This document shows positions 26,661-35,149 of a stretch of 64,000 nucleotides of DNA, in pieces (the first letter of the stretch is position 1; each line of letters starts with the position of its first letter). Origin of the DNA: Pseudomonas sp. S35 (GTDB lineage: Bacteria; Pseudomonadota; Gammaproteobacteria; Pseudomonadales; Pseudomonadaceae); contig NZ_CP019431.1 of NCBI RefSeq assembly GCF_009866765.1, forward strand, positions 558,001-622,000, read 5' to 3'. Both the position numbers and the translations under genes were made by a program. The notes beneath the pieces are model-generated. The model made no database searches. It was not told the origin of the DNA and saw only the letters and a program-made list of their open reading frames with translations.

Positions 26661-27950
26661 TTGAACATTCAACCGAGCACTTACTCCCCCGACATCGCGG
26701 TGCCCGCTGACAAAAGAGTCTTCGGTGCCCGCGACCTGTTCTCCCTGTGGTTCTCCCTCGGCATCGGCCTGATGGTCCTGCAAACCGGCGCGCTGCTCGC
26801 GCCGGGCCTGGGCCTGTGCGGCTCGTTGCTGGCGATCTTCCTCGGCACCCTGGTTGGCGTGCTGTTGCTGGCTGCTGTGGGTGTGATCGGCAGCGACACC
26901 GGCCTGTCCGCAATGGCCGCGCTCAAGCTCAGCCTCGGCGCCAAAGGCGCGAGCCTGCCGGCGTTGCTGAACCTGCTGCAACTGATCGGCTGGGGCTCTT
27001 TCGAAATCATCGTGATGCGCGATGCCGCCAGCCTGTTGGGCGCGCGGGCATTCAGCGAGGGCAGCGTGTTGGCCAGCCCGTTGTTGTGGACGCTGTTTTT
27101 CGGCGGCCTGGCAACCTTGCTGGCGGTCAGCGGGCCCTTGACCTTTGTGCGCCAGATCCTGCGCAAATGGGGCATCTGGCTGCTGCTCGGCGCCTGCCTG
27201 TGGCTGACCTGGAACCTGTTTGCCAAGGCCGACCTGGCCGCGTTATGGGCTCAGGCCGGTGACGGTTCGCTGCCATTCGCGGTGGGCTTTGACATTGCCA
27301 TCGCCATGCCGCTGTCGTGGCTGCCGCTGATTGCCGACTACTCTCGCTTCGGCAAGCGTGCCAAAAGTGTCTTCGGCGGCACTGCGTTGGGCTTCTTTAT
27401 CGGTAATTTCTGGCTGATGAGCCTGGGCGTGGCCTATACCCTGGCGTTCGCGCCAAGCGGCGAAGTGAACGCGCTGCTCCTGGCGTTGGCGGGTGCGGGC
27501 CTGGGGATTCCGCTGCTGCTGATCCTGTTGGATGAGTCGGAAAACGCCTTTGCCGATATTCACTCGGCGGCGGTGTCCAGCGGGATTTTGTTGCGCTTGA
27601 AAGTCGAGCACCTGGCATTGGCTATCGGGGTGATCTGCACCTTGATCGCCTGTTTCGCGCCGTTGGCCCAGTACCAGAACTTCTTGCTGTTGATCGGCTC
27701 GGTGTTCGCGCCGTTGTTCGGCGTGGTGCTGGTGGATCATTTCATCCTGCGCCGTCGTGGCCAGGGTGTGGTCACCAGCCTGCATTGGTCGGCGTTGCTG
27801 GCCTGGCTGGGTGGCATCGCCACTTACCACCTGTTGGCGAATCTGTACCCGGATGTCGGCGCTACCCTGCCGGCGTTGGTGCTGGCAGGGCTGTTGCAGT
27901 TCATCCTGGCTCGGGCCTTCAGCGGCGTACGGGCACCAGCTCAGGCTTGA
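26661..27950 (+). CDS. cytX: CytX, putative hydroxymethylpyrimidine (thiamine precursor) permease
   Basis: An NCS1-family permease of 429 residues with about 12 membrane helices. The first helix region RVFGARDLFSLWFSLGIGLMVLQTGALL and the later DESENAFADIHSAAVSSG are typical of CytX proteins, which are commonly found near thiamine genes and are thought to import HMP or its analogues. I place the start at TTG 26661, because an upstream in-frame TTG at 26571 lies inside the REPIN and would add about 30 improbable residues. It is downstream of thiC and could be read through from it, though the REPIN intervenes. Substrate is inferred from context. Confidence 0.85.
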   Translation: MNIQPSTYSPDIAVPADKRVFGARDLFSLWFSLGIGLMVLQTGALLAPGLGLCGSLLAIFLGTLVGVLLLAAVGVIGSDTGLSAMAALKLSLGAKGASLPALLNLLQLIGWGSFEIIVMRDAASLLGARAFSEGSVLASPLLWTLFFGGLATLLAVSGPLTFVRQILRKWGIWLLLGACLWLTWNLFAKADLAALWAQAGDGSLPFAVGFDIAIAMPLSWLPLIADYSRFGKRAKSVFGGTALGFFIGNFWLMSLGVAYTLAFAPSGEVNALLLALAGAGLGIPLLLILLDESENAFADIHSAAVSSGILLRLKVEHLALAIGVICTLIACFAPLAQYQNFLLLIGSVFAPLFGVVLVDHFILRRRGQGVVTSLHWSALLAWLGGIATYHLLANLYPDVGATLPALVLAGLLQFILARAFSGVRAPAQA

Positions 27951-28656
27951 GGATGCCGTCCAGGCGCGAGTAGGGAATCTGCAACTCGACGTGGCCCAGG
28001 GCGTACGGCGCGATAGTGGTGGTGGGGTACTTGAGGATCACGCCACCGTAAGTCAGCGCCACGTTCGGGGTCTTCTGGAAGGGGTAGGTTTTCACGAACT
28101 CCGGCTCCAGGCTCAGGCGGGTGCTGATCAGCCAACTGTTGTGCGCCACCTGGGCGGCTTTCCAGAAGGCGTCTTCCTTGCCCGGCAGCAGCATATCGGT
28201 GAGCGACAAGGCCTTTTGTTGCTGGCGCGAATAGTTGATGAACGCGCGGCCCGGTTCGCCGTGGGTGGCGCCCTGGTCCAGGTAGCTGGACAGTTCGATG
28301 ATCACCAAGCCGTCATGCTGCTCGCGTACCTTGGCCTGCAGATACATGCTGTTGTTCGGCGCTGCGGTTTGCAGGAATTGTTCGCGATAGGTCGCAAGGC
28401 TAGTCGGCAGCGGGTTGGCGCCAGTCATTTCCAGCAGGCGCTGCTCAATCAACGCATCCAGCTTGGGTTCCTTGACGAAGTGCACGGTGTCGATGTTCAC
28501 CAGCGCGCAATCGGCGCTGGCACAGCCCGGCCGGGTTTGTTCGGTGGTGTCGCGGGTGGCTTCCAGCGGGGTGCGCCAGCTGGGTTGGAACAGGCTTTGG
28601 CAGGCGCCGAGGGTCAAGGCGATGCAGGCCACGGAGGCGATTTTTAAAAGCGACAT
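27919..28656 (-). CDS. RsiV/DUF3298 family lipoprotein
   Basis: A 245-residue protein with a lipoprotein signal (MSLLKIASVACIALTLGAC, lipidated cysteine at 19). The mature part is of the RsiV/DUF3298 type with the conserved run SYLDQGATHGEPGRAFINYS (about 124-143) followed by LSLTDMLLPGKED and, near the C-terminus, VILKYPTTTIAPYALGH. Members of this fold can bind lysozyme or act as anti-sigma factors, but this one has no cytoplasmic domain, so it is probably a plain periplasmic-side lipoprotein. Its end overlaps the convergent cytX by 32 bases. Function unknown. Confidence 0.8.
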   Translation of the reverse strand: MSLLKIASVACIALTLGACQSLFQPSWRTPLEATRDTTEQTRPGCASADCALVNIDTVHFVKEPKLDALIEQRLLEMTGANPLPTSLATYREQFLQTAAPNNSMYLQAKVREQHDGLVIIELSSYLDQGATHGEPGRAFINYSRQQQKALSLTDMLLPGKEDAFWKAAQVAHNSWLISTRLSLEPEFVKTYPFQKTPNVALTYGGVILKYPTTTIAPYALGHVELQIPYSRLDGILKPELVPVRR

Positions 28657-28847
28657 GGATGTCCTTCGTCTATCGATAAGAGCGAAATTGTGCAGCTTCG
28701 ACTACCAGCAAGGCAGTCAGTTCGCCACTAAGCTGATTAGAGTGAGTTTGACGCCCGCCGTCTATCCCGGCAACCGGAAGGGGGCTGCACCCAGGGGCGT
28801 GAGCGCGTTAGGATGGCGCGAATTGCCAGGCACAACGAGGAAGGGAT

Positions 28848-29465
28848 ATGACGGACACAGCAAAATCGACGCCGAGCAAGATTGAGATTGTTCAGCGCGA
28901 CAATGCCTATAAGGGCTTCTACCAGCTTGATCGCGTGCAACTGCGCCACGAAAAATTCGATGGCGGCATGAGTCGAGTGATCAACCGTGAAGTCTTCGTC
29001 CGTCACGACGCCGTTTGCGTGCTGCCGTACGACCCGCAGCGCGATGAAGTGGTGCTGATCGAGCAGTTCCGTGTAGGTGCGATGGGGCGCGGCAACAACC
29101 CCTGGCTGGTGGAAATGGTCGCCGGCCTGATCGACAAGGACGAGGAACCTGAGGAGGTTGCACACCGCGAAGCCGAGGAGGAAGCTGGGCTGACCTTCTC
29201 TGCGCTGTGGCCGATCACCAAGTATTTTCCGTCGCCCGGTGGCAGTACCGAGTTTGTGCATTTGTACCTGGGCCGTTGCGACAGCGCCGGTGCCGGTGGC
29301 GTCCATGGACTGGAAGAAGAGGCAGAAGATATCCGCGTCACCGTCTGGGCTTTCGAAGACGCCCTGCAAGCGGTACGCGACGGTAAGATTTCCAACGCAG
29401 CCAGCATTATCGCCCTGCAATGGCTTGCGCTTAATCGCGCGGAAGTGAGGGGGTTATGGCAGTAA
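28848..29465 (+). CDS. nudF: ADP-ribose pyrophosphatase NudF
   Basis: Hydrolyses ADP-ribose to AMP and ribose 5-phosphate. The 205-residue protein carries a full Nudix box at residues 93-115, beginning G-L-I-D and containing REAEEEAGL with all conserved Glu and Arg residues. The conserved Pro near 16 residues after the box (SPGGSTEF) supports ADP-ribose selectivity. GAGGAAGGG lies upstream of the ATG. The gene overlaps the following DUF1249 gene by 10 bases, and cpdA follows after 98 bases, in the same order as E. coli nudF-yqiB-cpdA. Confidence 0.95.
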   Translation: MTDTAKSTPSKIEIVQRDNAYKGFYQLDRVQLRHEKFDGGMSRVINREVFVRHDAVCVLPYDPQRDEVVLIEQFRVGAMGRGNNPWLVEMVAGLIDKDEEPEEVAHREAEEEAGLTFSALWPITKYFPSPGGSTEFVHLYLGRCDSAGAGGVHGLEEEAEDIRVTVWAFEDALQAVRDGKISNAASIIALQWLALNRAEVRGLWQ

Positions 29466-29905
29466 AGGCACGGGAACGTTATCGAGTCGACCTGATCGGG
29501 TTGCAAGCCGCCTGCGAAGCCAACTATGCGCGCCTGATGCGCCTGCTTCCCGACATGCGCCACGCCCCCGAGGCGCGGCGCATCGGCGTGACCCATGGCG
29601 ACCAGATGCTCGGCGTGCTGGCCCTGGAAGTCATCGTCAACTGCCCGTACACCACCACCTTGCGCGTGCGCCAGGAGCACAGCCTGCCCTGGCTGCCGGT
29701 GCCGCAACTGGAAGTGCAGGTGTACCATGACGCGCGCATGGCCGAAGTGATCAGCGCCGAACATGCGCGACGCTTTCGCAGCATCTATCCTTACCCGAAT
29801 GTGTTCATGCACCAGCCCGATGAGAAAGCACAGCTCAATGTGTTCCTCGGTGAGTGGTTGAGCCATTGCCTGGCACTGGGTCATGAGTTTGAGGTCGTGC
29901 GGTAG
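29456..29905 (+). CDS. DUF1249 (YqiB) family protein
   Basis: A 149-residue protein of the YqiB/DUF1249 family, recognised by the N-terminal YRVDLIGLQAACEANYARL, the central TLRVRQEHSLPWLPVPQLEVQVYHDARMAEV segment and the ending with N-x-F-x-x-E-W-L-x-x-C. It overlaps nudF by 10 bases and precedes cpdA, matching the conserved nudF-yqiB-cpdA-yqiA cluster. No biochemical function is known. Confidence 0.9.
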   Translation: MAVKARERYRVDLIGLQAACEANYARLMRLLPDMRHAPEARRIGVTHGDQMLGVLALEVIVNCPYTTTLRVRQEHSLPWLPVPQLEVQVYHDARMAEVISAEHARRFRSIYPYPNVFMHQPDEKAQLNVFLGEWLSHCLALGHEFEVVR

Positions 29906-30003
29906 ATGTGAACTGCGTCTGCTTTCCCGGGTTTCCTCTTTGCGTTCTGCCCCAGCATAATCGCCCCAATTGTCCATTCCTGTGATTGCCTTGGGAGAGC
30001 GCC

Positions 30004-30816
30004 TTGCCGAGCGTATCCGCCTTGAACCCCGACACTGCGCTGCTGGTGCAGTTATCTGACAGCCACCTGTTTGCAGAGGCCGGCGGCACACTGCTGGGCA
30101 TGAATACCCGTGACAGCCTGCAGCGCGTGATCGGGTTGGTGCGCCAGCAACAGCCGCAAATCGACCTGATCGTGGCAACCGGGGACTTGTCCCAGGACGG
30201 CACGCTGGAGTCGTACCAGCAATTTCGCGACATGACTGCACCCATCGGCGCCCCTGCGCGCTGGATTCCCGGTAACCATGACGAGCCGCAGATCATGGCG
30301 CAGGCCGCTGCACACAGCGACTTGCTTGAGCCAGTGGTGGATGTGGGCAACTGGCGTATCACGCTTCTGGACTCCGCCGTACCGGGCTCGGTCCCCGGCT
30401 ATCTTCAGGATTCGCAGCTGCAATTGCTGGCCCAAGCCTTGAGTGAAGCCCCTAGCCGTCATCATCTGGTGTGCTTTCACCATCACCCGGTGTCTTTTGG
30501 CTGTGCGTGGATGGAGCCTATCGGCCTGCGCAATCCCGACGCATTGTTTGCCGTGCTGGACCGCTTTCCCCAGGTCAAGGCAGTGCTCTGGGGCCATGTG
30601 CACCAGGAAATCGATCGCGAGCGTAACGGCGTGCGCCTGCTGGCTTCGCCGTCCACCTGCATCCAGTTCGCGCCGGGCAGCGAGGATTTCAAGGTCAGTG
30701 AGCAGGCGCCGGGCTATCGTTGGTTGCGTTTGCATGCCGATGGGCGGTTGGAGACTGGGGTAGAGCGTGTCACAGGCTTCGCTTTTACTGTGGACTACGG
30801 CAGCAACGGCTATTGA
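30004..30816 (+). CDS. cpdA: 3',5'-cyclic-AMP phosphodiesterase CpdA
   Basis: Hydrolyses cAMP to AMP, so limiting Vfr/CRP signalling. The 270-residue metallophosphoesterase shows the family's metal-binding blocks: SDSHLF (D19, H21), GDLSQDG, PGNHDEP, FHHHPVSFG and the final WGHVHQE. Start is a TTG at 30004 with GGGAG six bases upstream; an earlier in-frame TTG at 29986 has no ribosome site. In many pseudomonads the next gene is yqiA, but here a minus-strand cassette intervenes, and the gene ends 11 bases from the convergent deacylase gene. Confidence 0.93.
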   Translation: MPSVSALNPDTALLVQLSDSHLFAEAGGTLLGMNTRDSLQRVIGLVRQQQPQIDLIVATGDLSQDGTLESYQQFRDMTAPIGAPARWIPGNHDEPQIMAQAAAHSDLLEPVVDVGNWRITLLDSAVPGSVPGYLQDSQLQLLAQALSEAPSRHHLVCFHHHPVSFGCAWMEPIGLRNPDALFAVLDRFPQVKAVLWGHVHQEIDRERNGVRLLASPSTCIQFAPGSEDFKVSEQAPGYRWLRLHADGRLETGVERVTGFAFTVDYGSNGY

Positions 30817-30827
30817 CGTCTCGGCGG

Positions 30828-31811
30828 CTAAATATCCAGAACCTTCGCCAGCCTCACTACCGTAACCCCTGGACCCAACTGCCGCAGCGAGGGCTGGATC
30901 AACACGCAGTCGTCATGGGGTGTGACGATCTCGCGCCGGTCGTCCCGAGCGATCACTGTTCCAGCCTGGGCTATGCGCTCAAGGCCGCGGAAGTCATCGG
31001 TAAAACGGAAGTCCATGCTGTGGGCGATCACCGGTTCAGTGACTTGCAGGCATTGCTGGGGCCCCGGCTTTTCCTGGCTCAGGAGCTTCAAGACGTCGGC
31101 CTCGGCGACTGCATCAGTCGCCATCAGGAAGCGTGCGGCAATATCGAGGGCGACGTGTTGGCTTTTTTTAGAAAAATGTTGGCCGGTCTCGATCAGCAGT
31201 GCGTTTTTTTGGCTGGCGGGATCGCCAAACCCACCATAGTCACGCATACGCCGGCCATTGGCGTGGCCGGCGTCGACCACCACGGTTGCCGGTACGCCTA
31301 ACGATTTTGCGAATTTCAGGCCTTTGGCGCAGGCCCCACACATCATCAGTGGTGGGGATTCTTCGTGCATCGAATGGATATCGAGCAGCAAGTCGACACT
31401 GTCGATCAGCGGTCGCAGCTCACGTGCGCGACGCAGTTCCACGGAGTCTCGGTCGCCGTCCAGTGTTGATGGTAGCCAGACACGGTTCATGTCCTCGTCG
31501 ACAAAACGGGTGGCGTCAATGTCGTGTGGGTCGAAGCGGTGATAGGCCTCGATATTGCCGAACGCCAGTGACAAACGGCCTTTGCGAGGGCGCACGCCGC
31601 TGCGCAGCAAGGCGTCTACTGCGATTGCTCCGCTGACTTCATTGCCATGGGTCAGTGCCATGACCAGCACATGTGGCCCAGGCGTGCCGCTGTCAAAACT
31701 GTGGACATAGTCGATCCCGCAGTTGCCGGCTTTCCATTGGCTGAGATCGGGGAACTCGACTTCCACAGGGTACGGTGTCAGTGATGCACGAACCTGCTCA
31801 AGGGTTTTCAT
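30828..31811 (-). CDS. Zinc-dependent deacylase of the succinylglutamate desuccinylase/aspartoacylase family
   Basis: A 327-residue metalloenzyme with carboxypeptidase-like zinc ligands: H55 and E58 in ALTHGNEVSG, H146 in LLLDIHSMHE, and the catalytic glutamate E208 in LLIETGQH. The family hydrolyses N-acyl amino acids such as N-succinylglutamate, N-acetylaspartate or N-acetyl-diaminobutyrate. GGAGG precedes the ATG. It lies 76 bases after an MHS-type transporter gene on the same strand, with a LysR gene further upstream, so it probably deacylates an imported acyl amino acid or related compound. AstE is less likely because no ast genes are near. Confidence 0.85.
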   Translation of the reverse strand: MKTLEQVRASLTPYPVEVEFPDLSQWKAGNCGIDYVHSFDSGTPGPHVLVMALTHGNEVSGAIAVDALLRSGVRPRKGRLSLAFGNIEAYHRFDPHDIDATRFVDEDMNRVWLPSTLDGDRDSVELRRARELRPLIDSVDLLLDIHSMHEESPPLMMCGACAKGLKFAKSLGVPATVVVDAGHANGRRMRDYGGFGDPASQKNALLIETGQHFSKKSQHVALDIAARFLMATDAVAEADVLKLLSQEKPGPQQCLQVTEPVIAHSMDFRFTDDFRGLERIAQAGTVIARDDRREIVTPHDDCVLIQPSLRQLGPGVTVVRLAKVLDI

Positions 31812-31887
31812 GTCTGCCTCCGAGGGCTCAAGGTGGGTACCTTGTCGCGGGGGCGAGCCGCGACAAGCAGGGGGGAACTCGCGGCCC

Positions 31888-33204
31888 TTAACTGGCGCAG
31901 GGATGGGCGCTGCGCATGCGCCGGCCCAGGCAGGCGATCGCCAGTACGCTGATCAAAATGGTTGCCATCACATAAAAGCTCGGCGCCAGTTTGCTGCCGC
32001 TTGCCTCGATCATCCAGGTCACGATCAACGGGGCGAAACCACCAAACAGGGTCACGGAAAAGTTGTAGCTCAGCGCCAGCCCAGTACCGCGAATGCTGGT
32101 TGGGAAGATGTCGGCAAGCATTGCCGGGATTGGCCCCAGGCAGGCCGCAATCAATACGCCGACAAGCGCTTGCACGACCAGCAGCGTGGAGAAACTGGGG
32201 AAGATATTGAGCAGCAGGAACATCGGATAAGACGACAGCCCGGTAATCGACAAGGCGATGGTCAACACTCGGAATCGCCCGTGGCGATCGGAAAGCCCAC
32301 CGAAAATCGGGGCCATGAGCATCAACGTAATACCGGTCATCAGGGCCCCCAGGTAGGACGACGTGGCAGTGATGCTCAGTTGTTTAAAGGCGTAGATCGG
32401 CATGTACAGCTTATGCACGTAATTGAATGCGGTCGCGCCCGCCACCACGCCGATAGCCAGCAACAGGCTGACGTGCCCTTTGATCAGGACATCCCGCAGT
32501 GGGGTCTTGACCGCTACGTTGGCTACGTTTTTCTTGAAGTCCGGCGTTTCATCGATTTGTCTGCGAATGTAAAAGCCTACCGGCCCGATCAGCAGGCCGA
32601 AGCCGAAGGCTACACGCCAGCCCCAATCGTTCAACTGCACATCCGACAGCGCATAGCTGAGGATCGCACTGACACCCGCCGCCAGCACAGTTGCCAGCCC
32701 CTGGGTAGACAATTGCCAGCTGGCAAAGAAACCCCGTCGCCCGGCGTCGGCGTGTTCGACCATGAACGCGGTCGCCGCGCCAAATTCGCCGCCCGTGGAA
32801 AACCCCTGGAGCATGCGGGCAACGATGATCAGCAGCGGCGCCGCCAGGCCGATCTGCTCGTAGGTCGGGGCGAACGTAATCATTGCGGTGCCGACCAGCA
32901 TGATCATGATCGACAGCGTTAATGACGCCTTTCGTCCGGCTCTGTCGGTGTATGAACCGAGCACAATGGCGCCCAGCGGGCGCATCAAAAAGGAAATGCC
33001 GAACGAGCCTACGGCCAGCAGCAATGAGGTGGTTTCGTTATCGGACGGAAAAAACTGTTTGCCGATGACGACTGCAAAATAGCCATAGATCAGTAAGTCA
33101 TAGAACTCCAGCGCGTTGCCGACGCTGGCAGCGATGATCTCTTTCCATGGGCCGCGCCGGGTGGGAGCTTGGGCCGATGATAAGGCGGATGATTGAGTTG
33201 TCAT
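31888..33204 (-). CDS. MFS transporter of the metabolite:H+ symporter (MHS) family
   Basis: A 438-residue permease with 12 predicted membrane helices. MHS hallmarks are present: SVGNALEFYDLLIYG (about 28-42), the loop 2-3 motif GSYTDRAGRKASL (about 90-102) and FSTGGEFGAATAFMVEH (about 140-156). Members carry organic acids, osmolytes such as proline/betaine, or alpha-ketoglutarate. The ATG at 33204 gives the usual short cytoplasmic N-tail; a longer upstream reading is not supported. Together with the deacylase it forms an uptake-and-hydrolysis pair probably under the LysR regulator upstream. Confidence 0.9.
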   Translation of the reverse strand: MTTQSSALSSAQAPTRRGPWKEIIAASVGNALEFYDLLIYGYFAVVIGKQFFPSDNETTSLLLAVGSFGISFLMRPLGAIVLGSYTDRAGRKASLTLSIMIMLVGTAMITFAPTYEQIGLAAPLLIIVARMLQGFSTGGEFGAATAFMVEHADAGRRGFFASWQLSTQGLATVLAAGVSAILSYALSDVQLNDWGWRVAFGFGLLIGPVGFYIRRQIDETPDFKKNVANVAVKTPLRDVLIKGHVSLLLAIGVVAGATAFNYVHKLYMPIYAFKQLSITATSSYLGALMTGITLMLMAPIFGGLSDRHGRFRVLTIALSITGLSSYPMFLLLNIFPSFSTLLVVQALVGVLIAACLGPIPAMLADIFPTSIRGTGLALSYNFSVTLFGGFAPLIVTWMIEASGSKLAPSFYVMATILISVLAIACLGRRMRSAHPCAS

Positions 33205-33422
33205 GAGTGTGCACCGGGTTTGTTTCACTGTTGGCCTACGGACTCTCCGAACCGCAGCGCGGCCTGGCGACATCGAAGGCGTTAATTGTTATGGGTGAAA
33301 GCCCGGATGAAAGTGAACCAAAGGCGGCAGAACGGCAATTGCTCTTTCGGCACAGATTTGAGCTGTTTCGGCACGACCCGGCAGGTTGTTGCCGGCAGCG
33401 GTGATAGAGCGCGTAAATCCGG

Positions 33423-34331
33423 CTACTGGGTGGTGGAGGGGGTCAAGGCTGTCCATATCCTCATCACCATCTCGCTCCGGTTGGCGCGCAGGCGATGCAG
33501 CGAAACGTCGAAACTGACGCAAAATTCGGCGCCCCCCGCCATCAGCAGCTCGCCCGATGCCAGCGCGTCGTTGACGACCATGCGCGGCAACCACGCCAGC
33601 CCCCGGCCACGCTTGGCCATTTCCAGAATGGCGTCATAGGAGTCCGCTTGGTAAACCATTCGCAGCGCCAGGCGCTGCGGCAGTCGATCCAAATGCCGGG
33701 CCAGTACGCTGCGCAGTGTCAGAGTGGGTGAGAAGGCCAGCCAAGGGATGAGCAGGGCGTTGCTGTCGGCGAGTATCTGCAGTTGCGGCTGCCCAGGGGC
33801 GCTCGGGGCGCTGACCGGTAGCAGTTCCTCCTTGGCCAGTACTCGGGAGTCGAAATGCTCCGGGTCCAACAGCGTCTGGGTCAGCGGGCTGGAAAAACTC
33901 AGCAGCAGATCAACCTCGCCGGCGGACAACCGGCTGATCGCTTCTTGCGCACCGCTGGTGAGCAATGACACCGCAAAGCTGCCCAGTTTCGGGTGCAATG
34001 ACTCGTACCAATCGGGGAAAAAGTCACAGGCCAGGGTCCGGCCGGTGGCGATGCGCACCGGTTCGTCGCGGCTGAGGGTGTCATTTTTGAACTGCGCTCT
34101 GACAGTGCCCAGCAATTCCAGCGATTGAGTGGCGGCATCAAGGAACAGCAGGCCGCAGGGTGTCAGTGACAGGGGTTGCTTGCGCTCGATCAATGGCGTG
34201 CCGACCCATTCTTCCAGCGCCCGGATACGTCGACCGAACGCTGGATGCGTGACACAGCGATTTTCGGCGGCACGCGACAGGCTGCGAGTGCGCGCCAGTT
34301 CGACAAAATCCTCAAGCCATTCAAGTTGCAT
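33423..34331 (-). CDS. LysR family regulator (HypT-like N-terminus)
   Basis: A 302-residue LysR regulator. The N-terminal helix-turn-helix (about 1-62) includes WLEDFVELARTRSLSRAAEN and THPAFGRRIRALE, close to the HypT/YjiE subgroup. The effector-binding domain follows. GGGGAAACACC precedes the ATG at 34331. It is upstream of and co-directional with the MHS transporter and deacylase genes, separated by 218 bases of apparently non-coding DNA that could hold their promoter. It is therefore a likely cassette-specific regulator. Inducer unknown. Confidence 0.87.
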   Translation of the reverse strand: MQLEWLEDFVELARTRSLSRAAENRCVTHPAFGRRIRALEEWVGTPLIERKQPLSLTPCGLLFLDAATQSLELLGTVRAQFKNDTLSRDEPVRIATGRTLACDFFPDWYESLHPKLGSFAVSLLTSGAQEAISRLSAGEVDLLLSFSSPLTQTLLDPEHFDSRVLAKEELLPVSAPSAPGQPQLQILADSNALLIPWLAFSPTLTLRSVLARHLDRLPQRLALRMVYQADSYDAILEMAKRGRGLAWLPRMVVNDALASGELLMAGGAEFCVSFDVSLHRLRANRSEMVMRIWTALTPSTTQ

Positions 34332-34486
34332 GGTGTTTCCCCGCTTGAAGTCGGGCCACTGGCCTCCGGCCATATATCCGGGTTCCCGGGCCGCAGATAG
34401 TACCGTCAGCGGCGATCGGCTGCACCCACAAGCCCCCTGTTCCCTGTAAACTGCGCCTCTTTGGCAGCCCCAGCGAGGCCCCCGGC

Positions 34487-35095
34487 ATGTCTGCTTCGAT
34501 CCTGTATATCCACGGTTTCAACAGTGCGCCGGCGTCCAACAAGGCCAGCCAGCTCATCACCGTGATGGACAGCCTCGGCCTGGCCGACCAACTGCGCGTG
34601 CCGGCGTTGCATCACCATCCTCGTCAGGCTATTCCTCAGTTAGAGGAGGCCCTTGCCCAACTGGGGCGGCCGCTGCTGGTCGGCAGCTCACTCGGCGGCT
34701 ACTATGCAACCTATCTTGCCGAGCGCCATGGCCTCAAGGCGCTGCTGGTCAACCCAGCGGTAAGCCCCCATCGGATGTTCGACGGCTACTTGGGCACCCA
34801 GAAGAACCTCTACACCGATGAAACCTGGGAATTGACCCACGACCACGTCACGGCGCTGGCCGAGCTGGAAGTGCCGGCGCCCCAGGATGCGGCGCGTTAT
34901 CAGGTGTGGTTGCAGACCGGGGATGAAACCCTGGATTATCGCCTCGCCCAACAGTATTACCGGGCCTGTGCCTTGCGCATCCAGGCCGGTGGCGACCATG
35001 GTTACCAAGGGTTCGCCCAGCAATTACCGGCGCTGCTCAGCTTTGCCGGCATTGGCGCAGATCAGTATCAATCCTTCGATTTCTCGGCACTGTAA
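34487..35095 (+). CDS. yqiA: YqiA esterase-like alpha/beta hydrolase
   Basis: A 202-residue alpha/beta hydrolase of the UPF0227/YqiA family. It starts ILYIHGFNSAP (oxyanion region), has the nucleophile elbow GSSLGGYYA (about 65-73), and a GGDHGYQGF stretch carrying the catalytic histidine near the C-terminus. E. coli YqiA hydrolyses short acyl esters. It precedes parE by 54 bases, as in the conserved cpdA-yqiA-parE order, but here it is separated from cpdA by a 3.5-kb minus-strand cassette. Confidence 0.92.
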   Translation: MSASILYIHGFNSAPASNKASQLITVMDSLGLADQLRVPALHHHPRQAIPQLEEALAQLGRPLLVGSSLGGYYATYLAERHGLKALLVNPAVSPHRMFDGYLGTQKNLYTDETWELTHDHVTALAELEVPAPQDAARYQVWLQTGDETLDYRLAQQYYRACALRIQAGGDHGYQGFAQQLPALLSFAGIGADQYQSFDFSAL

Positions 35096-35149
35096 TTGCC
35101 TTGGAAACCGCAGGTTACTTTTTAATCGAACGACTCACGACGAGACCCC

